Source: Lingula anatina | Lineage: Eukaryota; Brachiopoda; Lingulata; Lingulida; Lingulidae | Assembly (NCBI RefSeq): GCF_001039355.2 | Contig: NW_019773520.1 | Location: 16,377 to 80,376, forward strand | Direction of reading: 5' to 3' | DNA: 64,000 nucleotides | Shown here: in pieces, positions 36,136-48,848 of the stretch | Layout of the letters: the number at the start of each line of letters is the position of its first letter | Position numbering within the stretch: position 1 is the first letter of the stretch | The notes under the pieces: generated by a model | Told to the model about the DNA's origin: nothing | Seen by the model: only the letters and a program-made list of their open reading frames with translations | Database searches by the model: none | Translations under genes and position numbers: made by a program

Positions 36136-39100
36136 TCATTCATACATGTTGCCTGGTGATGTTTCCACCATCACACCACTGTTTAAGGGGCTCCGAATCC
36201 TGTCAAATTCATTCATTTTTAGCGAATAATCCAATCCCTGAAGAGTGCCAGCCATTGCTGCATTTTCTCCATCTATGCCCGTCATACTGAGATTAAATTC
36301 TCCTGTTGGAAACATCGCTTTGGCTCTTGTTTGTGACCTTGCAATGATGTCGTTGATTTCTTCAAGGTGAGTTTTATTTGATCTCAAGAGAAAAGAAGGT
36401 ATTGTTAGATAAAATGCTGTGACACATTTTAAAGTGTTTGACTTTTTCATATAGCTTACAGTACATACTGACTTCAAAAAGGGGTTCATAGAAAAATCTC
36501 CTACATACAACTGTTCAGGTATTTCAGGTTACAAAGCAAAGCATGTAAAATTGCATATTCCAAAGTTAAAGATTTTATGCCCAAAAATTGATGGGTATCA
36601 AAAACACTCCTTCAAAAATGTTTTTGACTATTTGTGAGTTTCATTAGAGGAGACAGAAATTTAATACCCCATCCTGATAACATATTTATACATTATGAAA
36701 AACAAACGTATGACAAGATGGATCCAAATTACTGAAAAAATGGCAGAGCAATTTGACCCCTCCCACTCTCCAATCCACCAATCCTCCCCAGTTTTGCTAT
36801 ACCTTTTATTCCAACTGCAATGGCTGTTAGGCATAAACTTACTTGTCAGTATGGGTATTCCTCATCTTTTTGATTTGTGCCATCTGAATCCTAAGTCTCT
36901 GATTGTCTTCCTCCAGAGAGCGGAGCTGTGTCTTGGTAAGGGAGTGCATGGCCCTCTCACTAGACAGCTCCATTTCAAAACCATCAATCTAAATGCAAAA
37001 AGTTAACAAAATCACAACAAATTCCAGATTAAAAAATAAATAAACAACTGCTGTAAAAATTACTCAACTAACCTTCACTTCACACCTGACCGCAGGCCCA
37101 TAAATGACATATTAGATGAGTCTAGCAAATCTACAGTAAAACTGTATATGTACCTTCCAGATTTAACAGTAACAACTTTGTGGGGCAAAAAGAAAACCAA
37201 ATATAAATACTATAATTATACCATTATCATATGTGCATTTATCATGGTGTCATAAAATGTTAATATCCATCTGTCTATAGATTTTACCTTGTTCTTGTAC
37301 ATTTCTAGCAGCTGCATTTCTTTTGCATTGTCACTGTTATGGCCTCTAGTTTCTTGTTGGAGGTGCAGCTGTAAGCTAAGCTCTTGCAGCATTCTGATAA
37401 TTTCTGCCCTAGAAAGTGCAACAAAAAGTATACTTGTAAATGACTTGTTATATTCAAGCAGGATTTAATTGAACACTAGTTATTTTTAAAGTTTTCTTAA
37501 GGAAGTGGACAGTGAGTTGTGTCACAGTCAGGCTACTCTTGATCACATTTTGAAAGAGCTGCAGTACATAAACCCAATTGTATTCATTGAACTGAAAGAA
37601 ATGTTGCCTAGATACATGTATCAAACTGTGCTCTCAGAAAAGAAAATCATATATATTGCATAGTATTTTTCATAGGTATTTGAATAGGGCATACATGGGT
37701 GTTTATGGAAAAGTTGTTTAAATTACATCACAAAATATGTGGGCTTTGGCATTGATATCATGCAGTCTGGCTAATAAATATAACAAGGGTGCGCATTTAC
37801 CATTTTACATCAGAGCATATGCACCTTCAAACCTAAACACAGTGATGAATTTGTGGAATTGCCCCTGTTCAAGGGTATGTATGGGACCAATGTTACCTAA
37901 ATACTCAAAACATATTATGTGTGGCATAGGTGATAGTGCTTACTTAATATTGTCATCAGTTTTGCTGTCTTTGGTATCTTCACCATCTTGATCTAACTTT
38001 CCAACAACAAGTTGTAGTTTCATAAGATCATCCTCCAAGTCATTGTTCCTGAAAATAAATTAATAGATGTAATATCAATGTTTAAATATTTTCAATAATA
38101 CAATGATGTGTTTCTTAGAAATTTTGCTAAATGAAGTTAATTCATGTCCACAGCAAGGAAAGTGCACATTTCCTGTAGTAAGTTAGGAATCCTTTTGATA
38201 TTTCAAAAGATGAAATGCAAAGAAATATGGAAAACTTACTTATTTGACACAGCCATCAAAGTAATTATCATTTTTTTGTATGTGTGAGAGTGCATGCATG
38301 CACAACAAGCTTATGAAACAACAAATAACGGAATACCTACAGTATTGCCATACCTCACAGTTTTGATCATGTATTCATTACCTTTTGTCCAGCTTTTTCC
38401 TGAGGTCGGCTTCCACTAGCACCTGGTCCTGCAGCTCCCTCAGCTGACTCTTAGCCTCACTTAACTTTTCCTGGAGACTGAGATGTTCCTCATGCATCTT
38501 CAAGTTTTCTTTGTTTTTAACTGCCACCAAGTCTCGAGCCTGTTCAAGGTCTGCTGTTAAGTTTTGCACTTGAAGGCTCAATTTATTTTTTTCACTCATG
38601 AAATGGTCTCTGAAAAAAGAAAAAGAAAAAAAAACGTTACATTGGAAATATGAAGTGGAAAACAACAAGGCAGCAAAGCTGTCAAATGTACAGACAAAAA
38701 ACAGAAAATAAATATGTAAAAAATAGGTAATTTTGTCAATTTTGATGCAATAATAAATAATGCTGTCAATCAACACTGAATTTTAATCATGAACAACAGA
38801 TAACATGGTCAATTACAGGAGAGAACAGGAGAGATATTTTCTGACAGTATTCCAAATTATCTTTGTTAATCCATCCTCCATTTTTGATGGTATTCCAACA
38901 GAAAAAATAGATACCCGTCAATGTAAACATTAAAATCTGACCATCTTCCAGAAGGCCCAGAAGACAGTCTCATTCCGCCCCTGAAATAAGATTACAGTTT
39001 CAGGACCACAAGAGTTCAAATTCACATAATGGAAATCACAATATGTGAAAAATGATAACAGTGTATAAAATAATATTACATAATGTTTAAAGACATAAAA

Positions 39101-41543
39101 AACCAATACAATTGCTCATGTGGAAATACAGAAAATGCACAGCACTTCTGGTGGATGGGAGTTAAAAATCACACCTTGAAGATGCTAGTGTTTGAAAAAT
39201 AATTTTAAAAAGATTTTAAATAAAACGTAAAAAATTCCAATAAAGCTGCTATTCAAACTTTTAATCTAGCTGTTTTAACTTGATATGAATAACCCCACCA
39301 AGTTTGAGAAAAATAAGGCACTGTTATTCATCTATTGCATGTTGGCATAACACATTTTTTGTTGTAAATTTATTTGCAATATTAAACACCATTTATCTGC
39401 ATAATTATCACCAAATCCTAATTATGTGACACAGTTAAGAGAGCTAAACCTATGGGACTTTACAGGGAAATCTCAAACGTGTGTTTATGTAATCTCATTT
39501 AATGGCCAATTGAAAATACAGTACCATCATATAGCACAAAGGTGTTGCATACATGCTGAAAAAAGTGAAAAAACAGCATTACTTCTCTAAAAATGACCCG
39601 ATCATGCTGATTTTCGAACTTAACCTGCGTAATATGAATATTCATCAGCNGACTTCATCTCCTCTACCACAATGCATACTGAATTCCAGCCCAACTGACC
39701 ATGTGCAGACAGGTACAGAAGTCACACATATCCTAGAACACTATTTATAGACAACAGTTTCTCTTTTATATTTCAACATTTCATCAGTTTGGTAGGTGAC
39801 AGAGATTGAAAGCTCTTTTGTCACAAACTACAATAAAAATTATCACTAAAGTGAAATATTTCCCTTGGCATGTCCAATTATTCCATGGAAATGATAAGTT
39901 TTTGTTCAGTTTGTGACAAAAGAGTGCTTGACATAAGTCCCTCTTTTAATCCTCAAAAATTATATAGCCATCTCCAAGTCCACTCATGAAATGCATCACA
40001 CACACACACACACACACACAGGTTTGTGAGTGGAATTCTTTTAGAATTTTTACATAACAAAATACTATCTAACAAGACTCAAAAGACTCCAAAGCTGTCA
40101 TTTATCAGGATGATACAAAATAGTTGATAGCTTTGTACAATAAATGCATATGCTTTTAAAATTGCAGTTTGATATATATCAACCACTGTGACACTATTTT
40201 ATATCATGTAAAAAATATGAGGCCCAGAATTCTCCTTATAAAACTACTAAATTTTGGGCTTAGCTTTAATATCAGCTAAATTTGGATAACTGACGGTGTA
40301 AGGGTAATTTTTGGCTATTGGTCTGAGAATGTTTTTTTCACAAACCAGTGGTTGACAAATTGGTACGTCTTAAAACGGTTGCCATTACCACTGTGAGAAA
40401 AATTCAGACTAAAGATGCCTAGAATTTAATTTTAATGGCTTTGTTTCAAGCTGCCCCCCCCCCCTAAAAAAATCTTTATGAAACACAATTCATCAGAACA
40501 AAGTGGAAAGTTGCTGATCTTGACTTTCAGACCTAACACATGAATGATAATAATGTAGTACCTGATCCAGTTTTTCAATGAAAGTGCAGACGTCAGCCAA
40601 GGCAGCGATTATTGATCATTATTGATTATTGATTGATTATTGATCCGAATCACCACCAAAAACTAATCACTTGTATGTTAACCCATTTCCCACCTACCCT
40701 TAAAAATTTCATCAAAATCAGTCCATAACTTCCTTAGTTATGTCGATGACAAACAAACAAACAGACAGACAGGCAGGGGTGAAAACATAACCTCCTTGGC
40801 GGAAGTAATTAACTATCTATCTACAACATATATCTTGTATTATTATAATCTTTACATACTTCTTAACTAGAAAAGTACTCCGAGAGCGCAGACCTCCGCC
40901 AAGGCAGTGGTTTTTGATTATTATTGATTATTGATCTGGATCACCACCAAAAATAATCACTTCTAAGTTAACCCATTTCTGACCTACCCTGAAAATTTCA
41001 TCAAAATCGGTCCATAACTTTTGAAGTAATGTTGATGATTGATTTTTGATTAATGATTAATGATTATTGATCGATTAGTGATCCGGATCACCACCAAAAA
41101 CTAATCACTTCTAAGTTAACCCATTTCTGATCTACCCTGAAAATTTCATCAAAATCTGGACATAACTTTTAAAGTTATGTTGATGATTGATTTTTGATTA
41201 TTGATTGATTATTGATCCGGATCACCACCAAAAAAAAAAAATCTCTTTCTTGGCCTACTTCTGACCTACCCTAAAAATTTCATCAAAATCGGTCTATAAC
41301 TTTTTGAGTTATGTTGATGACAAACAAACAGATAGACAAACAGGGATGAAAACATAACCTCCTTGGTGGAGGTAATTAATTTGAAGGTATAAATTCTCAT
41401 TTAAGTAGACTACTCATGATTGAGCTTGCATCAAAATGGACAGAAAGATTTGATTTCAAAATTAATACCAATTTTGACTCGTGGAAATCTTTGGTGAAAC
41501 TTGTCCCTGGCTAAGTCTGCTATATCCTTATCAGGAATGGACT

Positions 41544-41574
<31 letters not shown>

Positions 41575-41761
41575 TTTTTTTTTTTTGTTGTTGTGAAATA
41601 GGCCCCAGTTACATATACTTTACCTCTGCATTTTGAACGATAATCTGAGGAATGTTGTAAGTATTCATGTCATGCCTTGTCCCAAACATAGTATTATCAG
41701 TTAGGAGGAAGTCAAGAGCTCCATTGTGTTTATTTGGCACAATTCCCAGGGACATTGTCAT
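36136..41761 (-). CDS. Unrecognised coiled-coil protein
   Basis: Minus-strand exons 38382-38609, 37944-38048, 37288-37408, 36843-36988 and 36136-36382 join with agreeing phases and end at TGA 36136. They encode long heptad-like helices (SEKNKLSLQVQNLTADLEQA, SLQEKLSEAKSQLRELQDQV, LRSLEEDNQRLRIQMAQIKK) and a non-helical C-terminus ending ETSPGNMYE. A likely first coding exon is 41624-41761, with a spliced 5' UTR acceptor just above, start MTMSLGIVPNKHNGALDFLL, and a phase 0 end. Exon 38382-38609 needs two bases from its predecessor, so at least one exon between 38610 and 41623 is missing from this model. The family is not recognised; a cytoskeletal or centrosomal role would be a guess. Confidence 0.7.
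38816..38983. mobile_element. CAGGGGC-ended MITE, copy A
   Basis: About 165 bp matching copies B-D below. The left end is degraded (CAGGAGAGAAC) and the right end is CCGCCCCTG. No target duplication remains, so this copy is probably older. Confidence 0.7.
39530..39652. repeat. Fragment of the hairpin-ended repeat at a single-n join
   Basis: CTGATTTTCGAACTTAACCTG resembles bases near 43085 in the large element. It stops at an isolated n at 39650, which suggests another assembly join. Confidence 0.4.
40003..40020. repeat. (CA)n microsatellite
   Basis: A short CA dinucleotide run. Confidence 0.9.
40595..41377. repeat. Interspersed repeat with GGATCACCACCAAAA core, two or more copies
   Basis: Copies lie at about 40595-40812 and 40875-41377, the second internally triplicated. 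Each has an edge like CCTCCGCCAAGGCAG and an inverted edge CTTGGCGGAAGT / CTTGGTGGAGGT. The core is TTATTGATCCGGATCACC, then a block reading CCTACCCTGAAAATTTCATC. Runs of TGATTATTGAT expand between units. There is no coding capacity. Confidence 0.8.
41542..41575. repeat. (TTTA)n microsatellite
   Basis: A tetranucleotide run just left of the first coding exon of the coiled-coil gene. Confidence 0.9.
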
Positions 41762-42930
41762 AGTGTTGATACAGTGAAGCAGTTACCCCTGAAGTCAAAA
41801 CATAGAAATTAAATCAAATGTCTCTATAGCAACAGTAACTCCTTAATTTCCACATGCTGCACTAAACATACACTGCACATATTATGCAGATACTCTCATT
41901 CTACTATTTTTTAAATTTTTTACCTCACAAACATGACATTAATAACAGGTACAGTACACATGCTCTCTATACATCTGAATCTGAAAGAATGAGTGAACTC
42001 TTCTGATAGTTCTCATTTGTATTGATGAACAGCGAAACGTAATTTAGGCTTTCAAGACTTACCTGATACCTAAAGTATACTGACATGCACAAGCTCATAA
42101 AGCTTTGGGATCATAAGTAATTACTCTTTCAAAATCATTTACCCAAAGTGTCAAATTAATGTCAGCAGTGTTCTACAAATAAATATACCCATAAACCCCA
42201 TTTGACAATCTGCAGATAAATTCACATGACAAAACACAATTAGCTGTATTCATAACCATATAAACCAAAGGAGTGGGGCTGCCTATTTATCTGTTTTTCA
42301 CTACTAGTACAGTAACATTATTTATTGTACATTTATTACCTGACGTCCTTTCCGTATTTTCTTTTGGACATATATCATATAGAATTCCCATTAGGTCAAG
42401 ACCTAGATGACTCTTAATCCTATATAGCATCAGCGCATGTCTTAGGGACATAAACCGCAATATGGAAAAGACATCCCAAAGTATAGCTTAAAACTCTTGT
42501 CTCACTTATATTACCAAACTGCATTAAGGCAGAAACAGTTTTTCCGTCAATATGTCAACAACTGATAACAGCTATCAGCAACTACTTCTGTGATCCTTTT
42601 ATCTGCTTTGAAATTAAGATCTTTTCTCTTGACATTCTGATAGAGATTTGTCAAGTGCATATTCCTTTGATAGACAATACTTACTATTCAATAAAAGTAT
42701 ACTAGTACATTGCAGTACAAAATCAATCTTAGCTTTTACATACTTACAGATCTATACAAACATCCAGTACTAAGATCAGACTGATCTTAGATGTATCATC
42801 ACTAAAGCACTATAAAAGTCCTCTGATTTAAGATGGAAAATAAAACATTGATTCTTTGCATTTAATAAGAGTGTTAAAATCAACATATATAAACTAGCGG
42901 ATCAGAGAGGCGATACCGCCTCCGGATATA

Positions 42931-44903
42931 GTACCACCAGCTGGAGTAAGCGCATTCGTATGGAAAACCCCCCAAAAAAGGGACACCACCACCAGTCTTG
43001 TGCTTGACAAGCTCTATAAAATGCAATCAACAAGAGTTCTCAAAATATGCAAAAAAATTTAACTAAAAATGGTACAATCAAGCAGATTTTCGAATTGACC
43101 TGTATTTTCCTAACATTGATCACTCCTGTAATTCTCTAGACAATAGACCTATTTGTTTTCCTTGAAATGTGTTGTCAGTGCTGCAAATATGCTGACAAAA
43201 GAAAAAACCTAGGGGCAACACTGGGCATATCTCTGCTAGTTTTGAAGATATGAGGTACAAGAAAATATGCAAAGCTCAGTTCATGGTGAAAAAGTAGGTC
43301 AAAGGTCAATTTCAATGTTGCAGTATATGACTTCCTATTGAAGGTCAATAGTAATCATGGGCATTTCTTTGCCAATTTTGGAGATTTAAAGGGCCAGAAA
43401 ACATGCAAAATGCAGTTCATCATAAAATAAGGTCAAATTTCAGGGTCACAGTTAGATTGCAAGTATATATGACTTCCTAATCAAGTTCAACAGTAACTAT
43501 GGGTTTATCTTTGCCAGTTTTCGAGATATAAAGATCAGAAAATTTGCAAAAAGCAGTTTATGGTGAAAAGTAGGTCAAAGGTCAATTTTAAGGTCACAGT
43601 TAGATAGCCATTACATGACTTCCTATTTAACTTCAATAGTAACTATGGACCTATCTCTGCCAGTTTTGAAAGTATAAGCATTAAAAAAGTTGCAAAGTTC
43701 ATTTTATGGTTAAAAGTAGGTCAAAGGTCAATTTTAAGGTCACAGTTAGATTGCCAGTATATGATTTCCTGTTTAACTTAAATAGTAACTATATATGGAC
43801 CTATCTCTGCCAGTTTTGGAGACAAAAGGGAAGGAAAATTTGCAAAGTTCAGTTCATCATGAAAATTAGGTCAAAGGTCAATTTCAGGGTCACAGTTAGA
43901 TAGCCAGTATATGACTTCCTATTCAATTTCAATAGTAACTATGGACCTATCTTTGCCAGTTTTGGAGATATAAAGGAATCAATGTTACAATTTTGGAGTT
44001 ACCATAATGTGCTATAAATTTCCTGTAAAAAAATTAATTGAAATAAAGAAAAGGTCATTTCGGTTGAAATTCTTGAAATGGGAGGTGCTCAGAAGTTCCA
44101 GATATTCAAATTTCATAAAATAATGTCATTTTTGACCAGAAGTTGTCTGCCTCGCCAAGTCTTATGTTTAATTTTCCAGGGGTTCAAAATTTATTATACA
44201 TTATCCGTATTGCACATTTTGCTTTTACCACCACAATTTTTGATACAGCACAACTCGTAAACAGTATGGAAATAAAAAAAAACGAAGACCACGTACAGTG
44301 TTGGGCTTGACATGCTCTACAAAATGCAAAAAAGAATAGGTCTCTAACATTAACGGTTCCCGAATTAGAGACAGTTTTCAGTTTCGGTATCTTATGGCTG
44401 CTACTCCCGGGAAAATGCACTGATTGACCCCAAACTCACGGAGATGAAAGATGACCTGAAGGGTAACACCTTCCAATAATATTATAGGTTAGGTCTGTGT
44501 AGTTTCTGAATATCAGTGCAAAAAATTTTATTTCATAAATAAAGGTCAAAGGTCAAATTCAAGGGTATATTTGAAATCTCCACATATGACTTTCGGTCAG
44601 CAGTCTGTAGAAATTTTTCCCGTAATTCCTTCAGTAGGGTAGATAATTAGCATTTAATTTTGCCATTTTTGGACAAGGGTGCATTGCAATGAGGGCCACA
44701 CCTAGACCTCAGCACTGACAAAGCCAAAATTTTACGTGGAACGAGTTGAGATTATAGGTGACCTAAATCCAAGAGATGGGCACGCAGGCCCTTACCGTCT
44801 AGGAAGAGAAGCGGTAACGGTAACATGGCGGCAGAGCCGGTGGAACGATCCGGACGGGACTAAAACCATGTGTACCGCCAGCCCCTACGCTGGTGGTACA
44901 ATA
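42931..44903. mobile_element. 2-kb repeat element with internal tandem array
   Basis: The left end is GTACCACCAGCTGG and the right end is CGCTGGTGGTAC, inverted to it. The right end folds into a hairpin (CCGCCAG loop CTGGTGG). The middle is a tandem array (43205-43990). A shortened relative lies at 48470-48848 and an end fragment at 17120. No transposase is visible. The terminal hairpin recalls Helentron-type elements, but I cannot confirm the class. Confidence 0.65.
43205..43990. repeat. Tandem array, about five units of 135-150 bp
   Basis: Each unit contains a TATCTCTGCCAGTTTTGGAG-like block, a block near GCAAAGTTCAGTTCAT, an AGGTCA-rich block and ATGACTTCCTATT. Four units carry a perfect AGGTCA-A-AGGTCA at 43296, 43572, 43718 and 43868. 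A fifth unit (about 43430) carries one half-site. Units differ by substitutions, so the array is not very young. Confidence 0.85.
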
Positions 44904-46288
44904 ATATATTTCCACATTTAATTTGCAAAGTGAAAACAAAACTCATCCTCTTACCATATTGATATTTATGAAAGCTATCCACAGATAAAATCAATCTTAG
45001 TTGTTACAATTTATGTGTCCTTACAGATCTATACAAACATGCAATACTAATTCAAATTATCAGATTACATGAACCGGTACATACTGCTCATACACGGATG
45101 CCATTAATTAACACCTTATCATAAATCAAGGTAAAAATTATATGCACAAATAGTTCAAAATATTCCTTTACTTGAAAAAGTGTAAAATAGCCACTGTCAA
45201 AAATATATTGTGTATATTATTATCATATTGAAAATCATATTATTATTATTTGAAAATGTTCATACTTGTACACATTACATCAGCTGCATACAGGCAGACA
45301 CATGTACATGACTAAATTTCCTCTATGTAACAGACTTCCATTGAGCCATTATATCAAGGCTAGCACAAATAATATCTGACCAACATGGGCAAAGTTGTAA
45401 TGATTTAGGTTCAAGCTAGGGTATGGGTGATAAAAAATAATGAAGTATGACTTTCAAAACCATATTGGTGTCCATCCAGGCATACAGCAATACAGAGTAT
45501 TGTAACGCATACTGCTATCTTATGAGTCAGATTAAAAACTTTTTACATATGCCACAACTCAAGGTTTACATTGAAATATAACAAATTATCATAATGGCAT
45601 CAAAATGGCATCAAAAAGCCATCAAATGTTCCCCATATGCCTGGAGTCACAAAGAAATGCTTGCAAAGAGCATTTTCTGTAAAATGCTGTAGAAGATGAG
45701 GCTAGTTGTTATCAAAAACTAGCAAACATGTCTTTAACTAATTTGAATGACCTTAGCTTCCGAATTCTAGCCAATGAACAATTTGTTATCAAAAGGTTTG
45801 TCAGGAAGTGATAAATTAGAATTTGATTTTTGGTGACAAAAGTCCCATTCCCACACAGCATGGTAATTGGAATTCTAATGCGTGTATCTAAATTCATTTT
45901 TTTGGCTTCACAGACCAAGAAACAAAATCACAATTCACCTTGCCAGATCTCACTGGCAACTCTATTGACGCTTGCTTGGGGAGTCACAGTATGTCCTGGT
46001 GAACAGGGGCATTTGTTTCCAGTCTCTATACAAGTAACAATCATGCTTTTGCTTTTGCTTTCAATAATCACGATATTGCATATGCACCTATCAAACTATG
46101 GTGTAAAATTATTCAAATGTTTGATGATACATTAATGAAACAAGCATACATACATGAGATAAATAGTTACAAGTTGCTAACACCTTATGTTCCACCCACA
46201 GTATGTCATGGTCTGAGGGGATCTGAAAACTCTTTTTCACATTTGGCCTTTACCACAATTTTCAAACAAAGACAAACTGACCACTTTA

Positions 46289-46733
46289 CCCAAAATATGC
46301 AATAGCAAACTTCAAGCCAACAGTAAACTCTCTCTTCCGTATACTTAACCAAAAGTGTGAAAGGGCAACTTATGTTGATAAAATAACAAATTATGACACT
46401 TTGTCAACCCTTGCTAAACTACGTCTTAGTGACCATAAACTCCACATCGAAACTGGGTGGCACACCAGGCCAAACACTGTCGCCTGTGCACCCAAGGGGT
46501 AATTGAAGATGAATATCATTTTATATTCCAATGCCCAATGTAGAAAGCAGACCGAGTCACCTTTTTTTAGTAAAAACCTCAATCCTAAAAGCTGATACAA
46601 GGTCACCAGACAGTCAATTATGCCATGTATTTAACAGTGCCAACAAAGATATTTTAGTATCCCCCTCCAACTTTTTAATAAAATCATCCAAGAAAAGAAA
46701 TGAAGTGGTTGCTCTGCTTGGTAACTCTTAGCA
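46289..46733 (+). pseudogene. Retrotransposon reverse-transcriptase C-terminal fragment
   Basis: The translation includes LAKLRLSDHKLHIETGWHT, then, after a one-base shift near 46500, VIEDEYHFIFQCP. This R-L-S-x-H-x-L-x-IE ... C ... EDE-x-HF ... C pattern is the zinc-binding tail found after the reverse transcriptase of many animal non-LTR elements. Stops and shifts break the frame. The 3' part appears to run on to a TTGAAA-type tail at about 47850-47876. Confidence 0.6.
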
Positions 46734-46861
46734 TATCCCTTAAAATGTCAGTGTATGGTTCCACTGTTGTGAGAAGTGACTCAGCAGTGGGACTGAACAT
46801 GGCACAATATTTATATCTGTGTAACTTATTTAGCTATCTATGTCTTATGTAATTGTCATTA

Positions 46862-47121
46862 AGGCTTCATTCACATGCAATGTCTATTTTCTAAATTCTA
46901 TTTTCTATTCGCGGTATGTCTTATGATCACGGTCTGTGCCCTGAATATCCCACGGCGTAATTACTGGCAGCGCGAGCCAGTTACTATAAGTTACTAAAAG
47001 TAACTGGCTCGCGCTGCCAGTAATTACGCGGCGGGATATTCAGGGCACAGACCGTGATCATAAGATAGCGCGAATAGAAAATAGATTTTTAGAAAATAGA
47101 CATTCCATGTGAACGAAGCCT
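46862..47121. mobile_element. Palindromic MITE with TA target site, copy 1
   Basis: Nearly the whole 260 bp is one inverted repeat, from AGGCTTCATTCACATG to CATGTGAACGAAGCCT. The centre is GAGCCAGTTACT / AGTAACTGGCTC, with TA on both sides (46860-46861 and 47122-47123). It sits inside the retrotransposon 3' region. The relative at 61295 shares the internal GATCACGGTCTGTGCCCTGA block. Confidence 0.9.
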
Positions 47122-47849
47122 TACTGTAATTATCTATGTCATCAAACTGGCTTTAAACACCCATGTAAACAACTATATAACTGTAGTTCTCCCTTCCTTT
47201 AAAGGTACATACGAACCGAGCATCGGTGGAGCGTGGATTCCCAGTAACACATGTAAACCACTTCTACTAGTTTCTTATACGACTTAAATAAATTCGACAT
47301 GCCAAGGGATAAACTGAATAGATCACTCGATCAGCCATAAAAGAGCTTTAGACTGCTCCTTTCTTTAAATTTTTGGTCGGAAATTTAACCTACTTTCGTG
47401 ACCTACTTTTCTGTCCCATTGACATACAGCATAGAATGCTAGCAGAAAAATCTGTTCAAACATAATTTTCAGGTAAAATTAAACAATGCCTTTGGTAATT
47501 CTCTTAGTTATACTACTTGAAACTATATGCTGGCATTTGGTCGGTTTTTGTGACAAAAAATTGACTTTGTATGCATCTTAAAGTTTGAACATATCCTTTT
47601 GTGTAACATATGCTTGTGCCCATATGTTTATAGTATGTTTATGGTAAATTTGTAATCAGACCAAGGTTTATTTCACTGCTTAGATAGAATATTTTATGGG
47701 TAAATTTACTAGTACATATATAAAGATTATTTTTTCATTCACATAATTACCAATTAGAGAAATGGTAATGCACCAATTGTATTGTATTTTCATTAATATA
47801 TCATATTGTACAAGGTCATGACAATCTATGTACCAGTACAGAAATAAAT

Positions 47850-47876
47850 TGAAAATTGAAATTGAATTGATATTCT
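47850..47876 (+). repeat. TTGAAA-type tail, probable retrotransposon 3' end
   Basis: Imperfect ATTGAA units follow AATAAATTG. Tails of this kind end several non-LTR retrotransposon families. Confidence 0.45.
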
Positions 47877-48469
47877 TGCTGCTGTATAAAATATGTCCCT
47901 TGAAATTTTACAAACTTGAGACCACATGTTGTGTTTCCATTTACTTTTGACTAGATGTATACCGGAAACTACACATATGCTAAACAATTGCATCCCAACT
48001 AGAGATTTTATACTACAGTAAAAAGTTTACATCTATAGAATCATACTCATTAGGTGGATTTATTTGAATTGCCATCTGGCATCACCACTGCCATCACACT
48101 TAAGGCTTCATATCTGTAGAATCACAATTTGGCCCAAATCGTGATTCAAAGTGCTGTTTGTGAACATGGTTATTGATTCATGTCATGTATCTGTTAGAAA
48201 AATGAATAAAAAATTATTTATTCTAAGTATTCTTAATGGACAATATTTAACTCTTAAACTTAAAATTGTATATTATTAAAGGGTAACAACTGTTCATTTT
48301 GGCCAAAAAATGAATTTCGTGGGGTAAACAGCAATTTCCCCATACAGTGATACTTATCAATGGTTAATGAATCCATTTCTACATTCAAAGTTAATCCCTG
48401 GTTTTTTTCCTAAAAAGTTTTTTTTTTTTTGTAATAATCTCTTAAGACCTTCACAATAGCAGATTAACT

Positions 48470-48848
48470 AGTGGACAAAAAAATGGACACCACCTTCAGT
48501 GTTGCGCTTGACATGTCCTATAAAATCTATTTGAAATCTCCACATGACTTTTGGTCAGCCATCTGTAGAAATTTTTCCCATAATTCCTTTAGTATGGGAA
48601 ACATTTAGCATTTAATTTGGCAAATTTTGGACAAGGGTGCATTTTGCGATGTGCACCACACCTAGAGCCCAGCACCAACAAAGCCCAAAATTTACGTGGA
48701 TCGAGTTGAGATTATATGTGACCTAAATCTAAGAGATGGGTACACAGGATCTTGTAGTCTAGGAGGAGAAGCGGTAACGGTGACTTGGCGACGGAGCCGG
48801 CGGAACATGCAGGTTATGTACCACCAGCACCTACACTGGTGGTACAAT
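48470..48848. mobile_element. Internally deleted relative of the 2-kb element
   Basis: It matches the start (GACACCACC, GCTTGACATG, TATAAAAT) and then jumps to the part after 44570 (TTGAAATCTCCACATGACTT). The tandem array is lost. It ends in the terminal hairpin TACCACCAG-loop-CTGGTGGTA. Confidence 0.75.

Noticed and set aside
39597-39690. Possible minus-strand exon VEEMKSADEYSYYA for the coiled-coil gene
   Set aside because: It crosses an isolated n, has a poor donor (GTTAAG), and overlaps a repeat fragment.
40562-40616. Possible minus-strand exon ending CTFIEKLDQ before GTAC
   Set aside because: It has no acceptor: a stop (TGA) lies upstream before any AG, and the sequence belongs to the edge of an interspersed repeat.
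43205-43990. CRISPR-like spaced repeats
   Set aside because: The units are 135-150 bp diverged tandem repeats in animal DNA with no short identical repeats and unique spacers.
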